NCBI GenBank assembly: GCA_025938035.1
Contig: JAICQE010000130.1
Location: 1 to 13,630 of the forward strand
Direction of reading: 5' to 3'
Origin: Vicinamibacteria bacterium
Lineage (GTDB): Bacteria > Acidobacteriota > Vicinamibacteria > Vicinamibacterales > UBA2999
DNA length: 13,630 bases
This document shows, piece after piece, positions 6,412 through 13,630 of the stretch; within the stretch, counting starts at the first letter, position 1, and each line of letters starts with the position of its first letter. Position numbers and translations under genes: made by a program. The notes below the pieces were generated by a model. That model saw only the letters and a list, made by a program, of their open reading frames with translations. It ran no database searches and was not told the origin of the DNA.

Positions 6412-6439
6412 AACGAAGAACTAAGGACCAAGGACTACT
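6405..6439. repeat. Degenerate heptamer repeat (RACNAAG) at the end of the FHA gene
   Basis: GACGAAG, AACGAAG, AACTAAG, GACCAAG and a decayed GACTACT follow one another in 7-bp steps. The minus-strand FHA gene ends inside the array: its TAG is at 6421-6423 and its last residues (VLGP) are encoded by repeat units. The unit sequence differs from the GGAGGTA/GGAGGAA heptamers at 788-883, but the period is the same. Confidence 0.7.
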
Positions 6440-7251
6440 CGAGCCCTCGCCTCCCCCAGCACGATTTCATCGCCCGATTCGAGGCGAACACCTCGAGGTC
6501 CGGCCGGCACCGGAACCGCTCGTCCGTTGCGGACGATGTGCGTGCCATGCGCGCTCCGGTCGTCGCGGATCCGGTACTGGCGTGCCGACTCGATGTACTC
6601 GATGTGGGCGTGCTGCCGCGAAACGGAATGATTCGACGTGCCCGCCAGGTCAACGAACGCCACGTGGTTCGTGCGCACCAGGCGGCTGAGGCTGTCGCGC
6701 ACTTCGGCGCATCGCCCGAGGTTCACGCGCGGCAGCGTGAAGGTGTAGTTCGGCGCCTCGGCCGTGCCGCTCACGATCGTGATTTGCAGTTGACGCGCGG
6801 CCTCGGGAGCGGCGACCGGCGCCGCCTCCGGCTCCTGCGCCGCGACGGGCGCTGCTGCGCCGCGCGTGCATTCGAGGTGGAACTCCGGCGTCTGCCAGTC
6901 AGGTGACGGTCGCGCCACGTAGGTCACCGCGCACTGCACCGACGCCGGACTGCATCCGGCATCGCGAAGCCGCGCGACGATGCGCTCCTGGAGCGTCGGC
7001 TCGCTCTCGAAGACCGCCTGGAACCGGGCGCGCGCGTCGCGGGACGCCGCGATGGTCACGTGGATGCGGTTGAACGGAAACACATAGCGGCCGCGGGCGG
7101 CGGGCTCGAGGCGTTCGCCGACGGCATCGACAATGGCCTGGCCGATCTCGAGCGGCTCGCGCGCGCCGGACTGCGACCATTCGCGCGCCGCGCGCTCAAC
7201 CGCGCGCGTCATGCCCGCCTCGAGGCGCTTCACTTTCTGCAGGATGTTCAT
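6421..7251 (-). CDS. fhaA: FhaA-type FHA-domain protein (DUF3662 N-terminus)
   Basis: A 276-aa cytosolic protein. Residues 1-125 match the FhaA N-terminal domain pattern (LEIGQAIVDAVGERL, FPFNRIHVTIAA, then CAVTYVARPSPDW). An Ala/Pro-rich linker (131-153) leads to an FHA domain (about 155-276) with VNLGR (176-180), the phosphothreonine-pocket motif SVSRQHAHIEY (209-219) and SAHGTHIVRNG (233-243). The usual Asn of the NGT motif is His here. FHA domains bind phosphothreonine, so this is the likely reader or adaptor for the kinase two genes upstream. In Mycobacterium, FhaA is a PknB substrate tied to peptidoglycan synthesis. The ATG at 7251 shares ATGA with the stop of the SEDS-PBP gene. It is the last gene of the operon, and its C-terminal residues lie in a heptamer repeat. 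Confidence 0.9.
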   Translation of the reverse strand: MNILQKVKRLEAGMTRAVERAAREWSQSGAREPLEIGQAIVDAVGERLEPAARGRYVFPFNRIHVTIAASRDARARFQAVFESEPTLQERIVARLRDAGCSPASVQCAVTYVARPSPDWQTPEFHLECTRGAAAPVAAQEPEAAPVAAPEAARQLQITIVSGTAEAPNYTFTLPRVNLGRCAEVRDSLSRLVRTNHVAFVDLAGTSNHSVSRQHAHIEYIESARQYRIRDDRSAHGTHIVRNGRAVPVPAGPRGVRLESGDEIVLGEARARVVLGP

Positions 7252-10200
7252 TCGATCAACCCTCTGGACGCCGCGGCCGTCACGATCTCGCCGGCTGCCG
7301 GCGTCGCGATCGCGCCTCCGTAGCCGGCGTGCTCGAACAGCACGGCGAAGGCGATTTGCTTCTTGCCGCGATGCGGAGCAAAGCCGACGAACCACGCGTG
7401 CGACGGCGCGTTGGCCACTTCGGCCGTGCCGGTCTTGCCGGCGATCCGTCCGGGATGTGCGCTGACGCTGCGTCCCGTGCCGGCCACCACGGCATCGCGG
7501 AGCGCGTTGGCAAGACGCCCGGCCGACTCCGGCGTCAGCAGCCGTTCCGGTTTGGACGGGGCGGCCGGCCCTCGCGCGATGCGCGGCTCGCGCAGAAGCC
7601 CTCCGTTGGCGATGGCCGCGGCAATCCTGGCCATGCGCAGCGGCGTGGCAACGACGTCACCCTGCCCGTAGGCCGCGTGCGCCAGCGTGGCGCGGAGCCG
7701 CGACGCCGAGTTGTCGCGAGCGACGGAGACGCCGGCAAGCGCCGCAGTGTCGAGCAGCGGACGGGGGCCGAGGCGAACCGCCAGCTGCGCGAAATAGGCG
7801 TTGCACGACTGCACGATCGCATCGCGCATGGCAATCGATCCGTGCGGATGCTCGTCCTTGAGATCATCCCTGACCACGCCGAACTCGGGAACGCGTGCGC
7901 CCACCCGCCCATGATCCTGGCGCGAGCAGATGAACGTGTCGGTCCAGTTCGACGGATCGAGTCGCAGCGCGGCCGCCGCGGTCACGAGCTTGAACGTCGA
8001 ACCGGGCGCGTAGAGACCGTAGCGGGCACGGTCGAACAGCGATTCCGTGTCCCCGTCTTCCTCGTCGGTCTCGTCGCCCTTCGCGTCCGGCAGCGGATAA
8101 CTGGCTGAAGCAAGCAGATCCCCGGTCGCGGGATCGATCACGACAGCCGCGGCTCTACCCGCAGACGTGCGCTCGGCATACTTGGCGAGGATTCGGGTCA
8201 CTCGCGCCTGGAACGGTCCGTCAATCGTCAGCGTCACGTCGCGCGTGCGCGCGAGAAACGCTTTCACGTCCGAACTGCCGGGCCGATACCGGTGGCGCAG
8301 CAGCGGGACCAGATCGCCGTAATCGCGCCGCATCGTCGGCGCCGATCGACCCGATGCGTCGGCCACCGACACCGCGGCGGCATGATCGTCGAACCCGCGC
8401 AGCCTGTCCTGCAGGTCGCGTTCGATGTATGACGAATTGCTCGCCCCCCAGTTGCGGCGCGTCGAGAGATCGCCAAGCAGGTGGAAGGCGGCTGCGCCGA
8501 GCGGATAGCAGCGCTCCGCCGGTTTGTCGCACCCGGCGAGTTCGACACCGCGCTTCTTGTATTCGGCGGCCGCGCTTTCGATCAGGCTGCGCTCGTTGGT
8601 CGCGAGCGGCAGCCCATTGCGGTCGTAGACCGAACCGCGCGGGATCTGCGCCACCACGTCGAGCACGCGCGGGTTGTATTGGTAGCGCCGGACGCCGTCG
8701 GCCTGAAGTCCGAGATGCGGCTTCACGGCATAGCTGTCCGCCCGGATGACCTGGACGTTCACCAGCACGCCAACCAGCACAAGCGCCGCCACCGTGACCG
8801 TCGATGCCAGCGCCGTCATGCCGCGGCGGAACGGATGCGACGCCGCCGGCGCGGATGCGGCGGTCCTGCCGATCGCGGCCAGCAGCCCGAGCGCGGTAAA
8901 GTTCGCGGCCATCGCCGATCCGCCGAAGCTGACGAACGGCGTCACCACCCCCGTCAGCGGGACGACGCCGAGCATGCCCGCCGCCATCAAGAGGACAGGA
9001 AAGATCAGAAACAGCGTGAGGATGGTGGCCAGGAAGAACGCGTAGTCGTTCGTCGCGCGGAGCGCCGTCCTGTATCCGCGCCAGCCGATGACGGCAAACG
9101 CCGCACCCACGCACAGGACACCGATGAATCCCAGTTCCTCCCCGACGGCCGCCAGCGGCAGGTCCGTGTATCCCGCCGGAACGTAGCGCGTGTCACCAAG
9201 TCCGAGGCCCGTGCCGAAGACGCCGCCGGTGCCAAGCGCCCACATCGCCTGCGCAATCTGATCGCCGCCGCGCGCCACGTTGTCCCACGCCGACCGCCAC
9301 ATGTGCACGCGCGCCGAGAGTGTGGACGAGATGTTCAGCGCGTAGCCGACGTAGAAGCCGGCAGTCAGAACCGCCAGGCCGCCGAGCGCGAGGCCAACAC
9401 GGTTTCTCGCCACCGCATAGATCGCCAGAAAGACGCACGACACGAACAGCGCGGGACCGAGGTCGCGCTGCAGAAAGAAGAACAGGAGCGCCGCGGCGAT
9501 GCCGACGACAACCGGCAGCAGGTAATCGAACCGTGGCACGTGCAGCCAGTCCGGTACTGTGAAGCGACGGACCGTCCGGCCGCGAGTCTGCCGGAGGAGC
9601 TCCCAGCGCCGGGCGAAGTAGCCGGCGAGGAACAGACCGAGCAGCAGGCGGATCGCCTCGACCGGCTGGACCGGGCCGAGGTTGACCCTCGCGTTGCTGC
9701 CGGCCGGACCGCTCCCGAACACCAGCAGCAGTGCGGACAGACCCAGCGCGCCCGCCAGCGGCAGGTAGGTAAATGCGGCCAGCGCGGAGCGGCGGAAGTC
9801 GATGAGCGATGCGATGGCGAGACCGACGCAGCCAACCATCACGCCCTGCGCGTAGCGCACGAACAGCATCGTGTCGCGCACGGGATCCGATCGGCTCAGG
9901 ACGAGCGCAAAGCCGATCGCCGTCAGCAGGTGGGCCGCACCGAGCAGCGCGAAATCGCCCCGGCCGCGCAGCCGCCACACGAGCGCCACGCCCCAGATCG
10001 CAAGCAGGTAGAGGGCGCCCCACTGGAGGGTCTGATTGCGGAAGGCGGCGGCCGATCGGACGGTCAAGCGCGGCTTGATTGCCGCCAGGTCGTCGGCGGT
10101 GAGCAGCGGAAGGCGTGTCGGCCGCGCCCCGCGCTGAGCCTCGGCGCGTTCCGAGGCACGCCGCAGCCGTGCCTGATACTCGACCGATCCTCCGCGCTCG

Positions 10201-10571
10201 ATTGCCTCCGCAGGAACCGTTGCCGCCATGACGGAGCCGACGTTCGGGACGTCTCCGGATGCCTTCCGCACCGCGAGGACGAACGCCGTCAGCTGCGCCG
10301 CCGCAAACCGGCGATCCGACACCGATGAAAACGCCGGCTCGAGGGCGCGCTCGACTTCACGTGCGTCCGTCACGGCATTGAGGTTGACGACAGGGCCGGC
10401 GGTTGCGGTCAATGCGCTGGCGCGGGTTTTACCCGCGTACGAGAGCGCGATGGCCATCACGGCAACGGCCGAGGCCAGGACCAGCAGCAGCTGATGCCGA
10501 TCCGCCGGCGCGGTTCGCCGATGCTCGTGGAGCCGATCGCGATCAACGGCGGCGGTGAAGGTGGTGCTCAC
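7248..10571 (-). CDS. SEDS glycosyltransferase (RodA/FtsW) fused to class B penicillin-binding transpeptidase
   Basis: One uninterrupted 1107-aa frame combines two proteins that are normally separate. Residues 1-26 are cytosolic, about 27-45 form a membrane helix, and about 46-180 form an extracytoplasmic segment of unknown type. Residues 183-575 are a SEDS polymerase with ARVNLGPVQPVEAIRLL (295-311), QRDLGPALF (368-376), GYTDLPLAAVGEELGFIG (467-484; Asp470 fits the essential SEDS aspartate) and VTPFVSFGGS (543-552). Residues 588-607 form a membrane helix, then PRGSVYDRNGLPLATN (644-659) opens the PBP part. All three transpeptidase motifs are present: STFK (Ser858, Lys861), SCN (Ser922, Asn924) and KTGT (Lys1046). 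It should polymerise lipid II and crosslink the strands from one polypeptide. The GTG start at 10571 overlaps the kinase stop (GTGA), and the TGA overlaps the ATG of the FHA gene. Frame and motifs are continuous across the junction, so fusion by sequencing error is unlikely. Confidence 0.95.
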   Translation of the reverse strand: MSTTFTAAVDRDRLHEHRRTAPADRHQLLLVLASAVAVMAIALSYAGKTRASALTATAGPVVNLNAVTDAREVERALEPAFSSVSDRRFAAAQLTAFVLAVRKASGDVPNVGSVMAATVPAEAIERGGSVEYQARLRRASERAEAQRGARPTRLPLLTADDLAAIKPRLTVRSAAAFRNQTLQWGALYLLAIWGVALVWRLRGRGDFALLGAAHLLTAIGFALVLSRSDPVRDTMLFVRYAQGVMVGCVGLAIASLIDFRRSALAAFTYLPLAGALGLSALLLVFGSGPAGSNARVNLGPVQPVEAIRLLLGLFLAGYFARRWELLRQTRGRTVRRFTVPDWLHVPRFDYLLPVVVGIAAALLFFFLQRDLGPALFVSCVFLAIYAVARNRVGLALGGLAVLTAGFYVGYALNISSTLSARVHMWRSAWDNVARGGDQIAQAMWALGTGGVFGTGLGLGDTRYVPAGYTDLPLAAVGEELGFIGVLCVGAAFAVIGWRGYRTALRATNDYAFFLATILTLFLIFPVLLMAAGMLGVVPLTGVVTPFVSFGGSAMAANFTALGLLAAIGRTAASAPAASHPFRRGMTALASTVTVAALVLVGVLVNVQVIRADSYAVKPHLGLQADGVRRYQYNPRVLDVVAQIPRGSVYDRNGLPLATNERSLIESAAAEYKKRGVELAGCDKPAERCYPLGAAAFHLLGDLSTRRNWGASNSSYIERDLQDRLRGFDDHAAAVSVADASGRSAPTMRRDYGDLVPLLRHRYRPGSSDVKAFLARTRDVTLTIDGPFQARVTRILAKYAERTSAGRAAAVVIDPATGDLLASASYPLPDAKGDETDEEDGDTESLFDRARYGLYAPGSTFKLVTAAAALRLDPSNWTDTFICSRQDHGRVGARVPEFGVVRDDLKDEHPHGSIAMRDAIVQSCNAYFAQLAVRLGPRPLLDTAALAGVSVARDNSASRLRATLAHAAYGQGDVVATPLRMARIAAAIANGGLLREPRIARGPAAPSKPERLLTPESAGRLANALRDAVVAGTGRSVSAHPGRIAGKTGTAEVANAPSHAWFVGFAPHRGKKQIAFAVLFEHAGYGGAIATPAAGEIVTAAASRGLIE

Positions 10572-12580
10572 TGCTGCTCGCCGGTGGTGCCTGAATCGAC
10601 GGTCACGCGCTCGCCAAGGCTCTCTTCGACCTGCAGCAGCGCGCGCTGGGTCCGGGCGATACTCTGCGGCACGGTCGCGAGGCTGCCCGCCCTCGCGTAG
10701 TTGGCGAGCGCGAGCCGGTATGCGTCGGCGGCGAGAACGAGGTATTCCCGGCCCTGCGGCAGATCGGCCAGCTGACGCGCGCTTCGGACGAGCATGTTTC
10801 CTTGAGTGCGGTAGCCGTCCCCGAGCAGCGCGACGTCGCGTTCGCTTGCCTCGTAGCCACGCTGCTCCGCCTGCATCAACGCGTCCGCACCACGCTCCAC
10901 ATCGTCGAGCCCGACGATGAACGTGCGAAACAGGCCGAGAAACGGGTCGGACCAATCCTGACGGAGATCGTGCGCTTCACGGAACGCCACAACCGCCTCG
11001 GTCAGATCGTCGCTGGCGGGATCGACCTCGCCTCGTGCCTTCTTCGCCTCGCCGTTGATGCGGTGCAGGTGGCCTTCGCAATATCGCAGCGCGGATCTGA
11101 GCCTGCGGTCATCGCCGGCTCGCGACAACGCCTGCGACAGGGCGTCGCGAGCCGCCGTCCACTGTGCCTCCCGAACCGTCGGCGTGGGACTGCGATAGTT
11201 CGCGATCACCCGGTCGGCAAGCGTCGTCGTCCGGTCGATCAGCGCCTCGCGGAGATCATGCGTGCCCATCCCGAGATTGCTGCGGCCGAGCAGGTTGTCA
11301 TACTGCTCCCACGCCCTCGGCAGCTGCGCGAACCCGTGCGTCGACGCTGCCCGTGCGAGGCGGCCCGCCTCCGATCCGATGGAGATCTCGCTGACCAGGA
11401 GCCCAAATCCGATCAGAACCAGCGCTCCCTTGAACAGTCGGCGCAGCCGGCTCGGCGACGCTTTCGGCGGCACAGGCGGGGCCGGGATTGCGGCGCTGGC
11501 CGGCGGCGTGAGCGCCGTGGGAATCGGCGGCGGCACAGGCGGCGACACAGTGCGCCGCGTCTTGTCCGCGTCATCCACCGGCGGTGTTCGGGCAGTGCCC
11601 GGCCCCACGGGTACGCTTCCGATCATCTGCGGAACGGCAACGGCGGGAGCGACGGGCGACGTCCGCCGCGTCGCGGCATCGTCGTACGCGCGCGCCGGCC
11701 AGCCCCGTTCCTCCGCGACCGTCTGCCGTCCAGCCTTGAACCGTTCGAGGTCCTCGCGAATCTCGCGTGCGCTTGCGTAGCGCTCCTCCGGGCTCGGATC
11801 GAGGAGGCGGCTGACCACGGCCGCCAGTCCAGGCGGGCACTGCTCGGTGAGCGACGGCGGCGGCCGCCGCGCGAGAATCAGGCGCTCGAGCCGCCGGGTA
11901 TCGGCAGCCTGGAACGGCGGAATGCCGCGAACCATTTCGTAGAGCACGACGCCCAGCGCCCACAAGTCCGCGCGCGCATCGACCTCGCCCGTCTCGAGAC
12001 GCTCGGGCGAGAGATACGCCACGCTGCCGAAGTCGTTGCGCGTGACCTTCCTGCTCAGCGACAGTGCCTTCGCGGTGCCGAAGTCGAGCACCTTCACCAG
12101 CTGCGCCGACGTGATGCGGACGTTTCGCGGCTTGAGATCGAGGTGCAGCAGCGCGTTCAGGTTCCGCCCGTTGACCACCGCTTCGAAGGCATGGGCCTCC
12201 TCGAGGAAACGGGCCAGCTCGATGGCGACGTCCGCGGCGCGGGTGGGCAGCAGAGGTCCGTTGGCAATGACCTCCGAGAGGTTTTCGCCGTCGACGTACT
12301 CCATCGCGACATAGAAGTAGCCGGAGTCCTCGTCGATGCCGTACTCGTAGACGGCAGGCACATGCGCGCCGCGCTCGCTGAATCGCTTCTGGAGCTCGGC
12401 CCCGAACTGTTCGGCCTCGACGATCTCCTGCGCTTCGCGATCGCCGCTCCGCTGGACGAGTTTCAGCGCCACGCGCCGGTTACTGCGGGTGTCGAGGGCG
12501 AGAAAGACGACGGCCATGCCGCCGTGTCCGATCTGCCGGAGGATGTGGTACGGCCCGACCTGCTTGAACACGGTGGTCAT
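10568..12580 (-). CDS. Transmembrane eukaryote-like Ser/Thr protein kinase with TPR-like sensor domain
   Basis: A 670-aa membrane kinase in the position of PknA/PknB. The kinase domain (about 11-281) has the glycine loop IGHGGMAVVF (17-26), VALK (Lys40), catalytic loop HLDLKPRN (146-153; Asp148, Lys150, Asn153), DFG (166-168) and SPER (191-194). The usual HRD is HLD, so it is a non-RD kinase, a group that often does not depend on activation-loop phosphorylation. The Pro/Ala/Thr-rich juxtamembrane linker (about 295-376) could carry phosphosites. One membrane helix (about 385-402) leads to an outer helical domain (403-670) with TPR-like segments (DDLTEAVVAFREAHDLRQ, YLVLAADAYRLALANYARAG). The PASTA repeats of PknB are absent. 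The ATG at 12580 shares ATGA with the phosphatase stop. Likely targets are the FHA protein and the SEDS-PBP fusion. Confidence 0.95.
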   Translation of the reverse strand: MTTVFKQVGPYHILRQIGHGGMAVVFLALDTRSNRRVALKLVQRSGDREAQEIVEAEQFGAELQKRFSERGAHVPAVYEYGIDEDSGYFYVAMEYVDGENLSEVIANGPLLPTRAADVAIELARFLEEAHAFEAVVNGRNLNALLHLDLKPRNVRITSAQLVKVLDFGTAKALSLSRKVTRNDFGSVAYLSPERLETGEVDARADLWALGVVLYEMVRGIPPFQAADTRRLERLILARRPPPSLTEQCPPGLAAVVSRLLDPSPEERYASAREIREDLERFKAGRQTVAEERGWPARAYDDAATRRTSPVAPAVAVPQMIGSVPVGPGTARTPPVDDADKTRRTVSPPVPPPIPTALTPPASAAIPAPPVPPKASPSRLRRLFKGALVLIGFGLLVSEISIGSEAGRLARAASTHGFAQLPRAWEQYDNLLGRSNLGMGTHDLREALIDRTTTLADRVIANYRSPTPTVREAQWTAARDALSQALSRAGDDRRLRSALRYCEGHLHRINGEAKKARGEVDPASDDLTEAVVAFREAHDLRQDWSDPFLGLFRTFIVGLDDVERGADALMQAEQRGYEASERDVALLGDGYRTQGNMLVRSARQLADLPQGREYLVLAADAYRLALANYARAGSLATVPQSIARTQRALLQVEESLGERVTVDSGTTGEQQ

Positions 12581-13630
12581 CGCAGCTCGGAGGGCCGGGT
12601 GACGGCCGGAAACCAGTTGTCGCGCCTCAGCGCGCCCACCGCGGCGGCATCCAGCCCTGTGAACGACGCGGCGGTCATGCCGGCGAACACGTTGTTGAGG
12701 AAGATCGGCGTCGCGCGCTGGACGACGACCGCGGCCATGACGCGGTCCGACCGCCCGTTCCGCGCGAACGAGTTGTTGGCCACGCGCGGCGACGAACCAT
12801 CGCGGACCACCAGCGCCGCCCCGGCGTTGTCGCGAATGTCGCTGGCCATCAACGTCGACGCCCCGCCCCCGGCGAACTCGAGCGCCGCCCGCGTGGCGCC
12901 GCTGATTTCGACGTGGAGGATCGAGACCGTTGAGTTCTGGACAAGGATGCCAACGGGAAGCGGCGTGGCCGCGTCACCGCTGATTCTGAAATTTACGATC
13001 TCGGCGCCGGAGACGTTCCTGGCGAGGACGGCTGGCTCCTCGGCAGTATCGGGGACCGCCGCCGGCAGCCGGATGACCGCGCCCCCGGGAACGCGGCTCT
13101 TGAGCCGGACTCCCGACACAAGGGTTACCTGTTCGCGATACTCCCCCGGCTCGACCACCACCACGGAACCGGGCGAGGCGTCGCGCAGCGCCTCGGTAAT
13201 CGACTCACCGTCAGCGACCGTGCGCTCCAGCGGGGACTGGCCGGACGCCGAGAAAAGCAGCCCGCGCAGATCGTCATACGTCCACCCGAACTGCCAGAGG
13301 CCGACCGCGGCGGTGATGCCGATTCCGAGCGCGATCATCGCGAACCGGGCGCCAGACTGCGACACGGATCCGCCTTCCTGAGGGTCGTCAGACGCGGCGG
13401 ACGCTCCGGCCGACCTTGATTCGATCGTCCCCCGCCCGTAACCACTGGCCGCAAACTTCTCGCCTTCGACGTAGACCGCCGTCACGTTGTCCTTGCCGCC
13501 GGCCGCGTTTGCCGCGGCGATCAGCTCACGGACGACCGCCTCCGGATCGCCCGCGCACTGGCTGACCGTCTTCGCAATCGACACCGAGTCCACGAGATCG
13601 GTCAGGCCGTCGCTGCAGAGCAGCAGCGCC
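12577..13630 (-). CDS. PP2C-type Ser/Thr phosphatase with extracytoplasmic beta-helix domain (5' end outside window)
   Basis: The C-terminal 350 residues are visible; the gene continues past the window edge. The visible part opens with ALLLCSDGLTDL, the metal-binding Asp motif of PPM/PP2C phosphatases, and reaches GGKDNVTAVYVEG (about 44-56), the last metal-binding Asp motif. A Ser/Ala/Gly-rich linker leads to a membrane helix (FAMIALGIGITAAVGLWQFG, about 96-115). About 220 outer residues then read as a right-handed parallel beta-helix of NosD/PbH1 type (SITEALRDASPGSVVVVEPG, AEIVNFRISG, ILHVEISG, SDIRDNAG, NNSFARNG). PstP of actinobacteria is also PP2C plus membrane helix plus outer domain, but a beta-helix there is unexpected and might bind glycans. 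The TGA overlaps the kinase ATG, pairing phosphatase and kinase in one operon. Confidence 0.93.
   Translation of the reverse strand, partial: ALLLCSDGLTDLVDSVSIAKTVSQCAGDPEAVVRELIAAANAAGGKDNVTAVYVEGEKFAASGYGRGTIESRSAGASAASDDPQEGGSVSQSGARFAMIALGIGITAAVGLWQFGWTYDDLRGLLFSASGQSPLERTVADGESITEALRDASPGSVVVVEPGEYREQVTLVSGVRLKSRVPGGAVIRLPAAVPDTAEEPAVLARNVSGAEIVNFRISGDAATPLPVGILVQNSTVSILHVEISGATRAALEFAGGGASTLMASDIRDNAGAALVVRDGSSPRVANNSFARNGRSDRVMAAVVVQRATPIFLNNVFAGMTAASFTGLDAAAVGALRRDNWFPAVTRPSELR

Noticed and set aside
7252..7395. N-terminal extension of the FHA protein
   Set aside because: It lies in another frame of the PBP C-terminus and is Arg-rich. The ATG at 7251 opens directly onto the FhaA-type domain.
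8481..10328. 615-codon open frame on the plus strand opposite the SEDS-PBP gene
   Set aside because: It shows Arg/Gln/Asp-rich, low-complexity translation without membrane segments or motifs. It is the antisense shadow of a well-supported gene.
10572..10955. N-terminal extension of the SEDS-PBP fusion
   Set aside because: It is a shadow of the kinase 3' end. The GTG at 10571 overlapping the kinase stop matches the 4-bp overlap pattern of the operon.
10802..13381. 859-codon open frame on the plus strand opposite the kinase and phosphatase genes
   Set aside because: It is rich in Arg, Ala, Gly and His with no domain pattern, and lies wholly antisense to two genes with clear catalytic motifs. 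Long antisense frames are expected at this GC content.

Overview
This is a GC-rich bacterial window with long ORFs on both strands of every real gene, tightly overlapping operons, a eukaryote-like Ser/Thr kinase, secreted beta-helix and lectin-like proteins, and short tandem repeats at gene borders. The mix suggests an acidobacterium, perhaps of the Vicinamibacteria type. This is an inference from protein style and composition; no rRNA or other marker is present to prove it.

Layout. Positions 1-79 hold a 9-bp tandem repeat. Two minus-strand exported-protein genes follow: a LolA-like protein (80-892) and a lectin-like protein (892-1539). Heptamer repeats interrupt or flank them, and a small hairpin lies in the leader of the lectin-like gene. 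A plus-strand secreted parallel beta-helix protein (about 1701-3701) converges, with a 2-bp gap, on a minus-strand operon of three overlapping genes: a TPR-like exported protein (5831-5103), an uncharacterised 81-aa protein (5103-4858) and a PLP-dependent aminotransferase (4870-3704). A plus-strand clan AA aspartic protease (6014-6373) stands alone.

The right half (13630-6421, minus strand) is the most striking part. Four genes are joined by 4-bp ATGA or GTGA overlaps: a PP2C phosphatase (5' end outside the window) with a membrane anchor and an extracytoplasmic beta-helix; a transmembrane Ser/Thr kinase with a helical, TPR-like outer domain; a single 1107-aa protein that fuses a SEDS glycosyltransferase (RodA/FtsW) to a class B penicillin-binding transpeptidase; and an FhaA-type FHA protein. 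The gene set matches the actinobacterial pstP-rodA-pbpA-pknA-pknB-fhaA growth-control locus, but reordered, with rodA and pbpA fused and without PASTA repeats. The natural reading is a phospho-controlled peptidoglycan synthesis module: kinase and phosphatase set the phosphorylation state, the FHA protein reads phosphothreonine, and the fusion both polymerises and crosslinks the wall.

No rRNA, tRNA, CRISPR array, transposase or clear rho-independent terminator was recognised. No gene-free stretch exceeds 300 bases.
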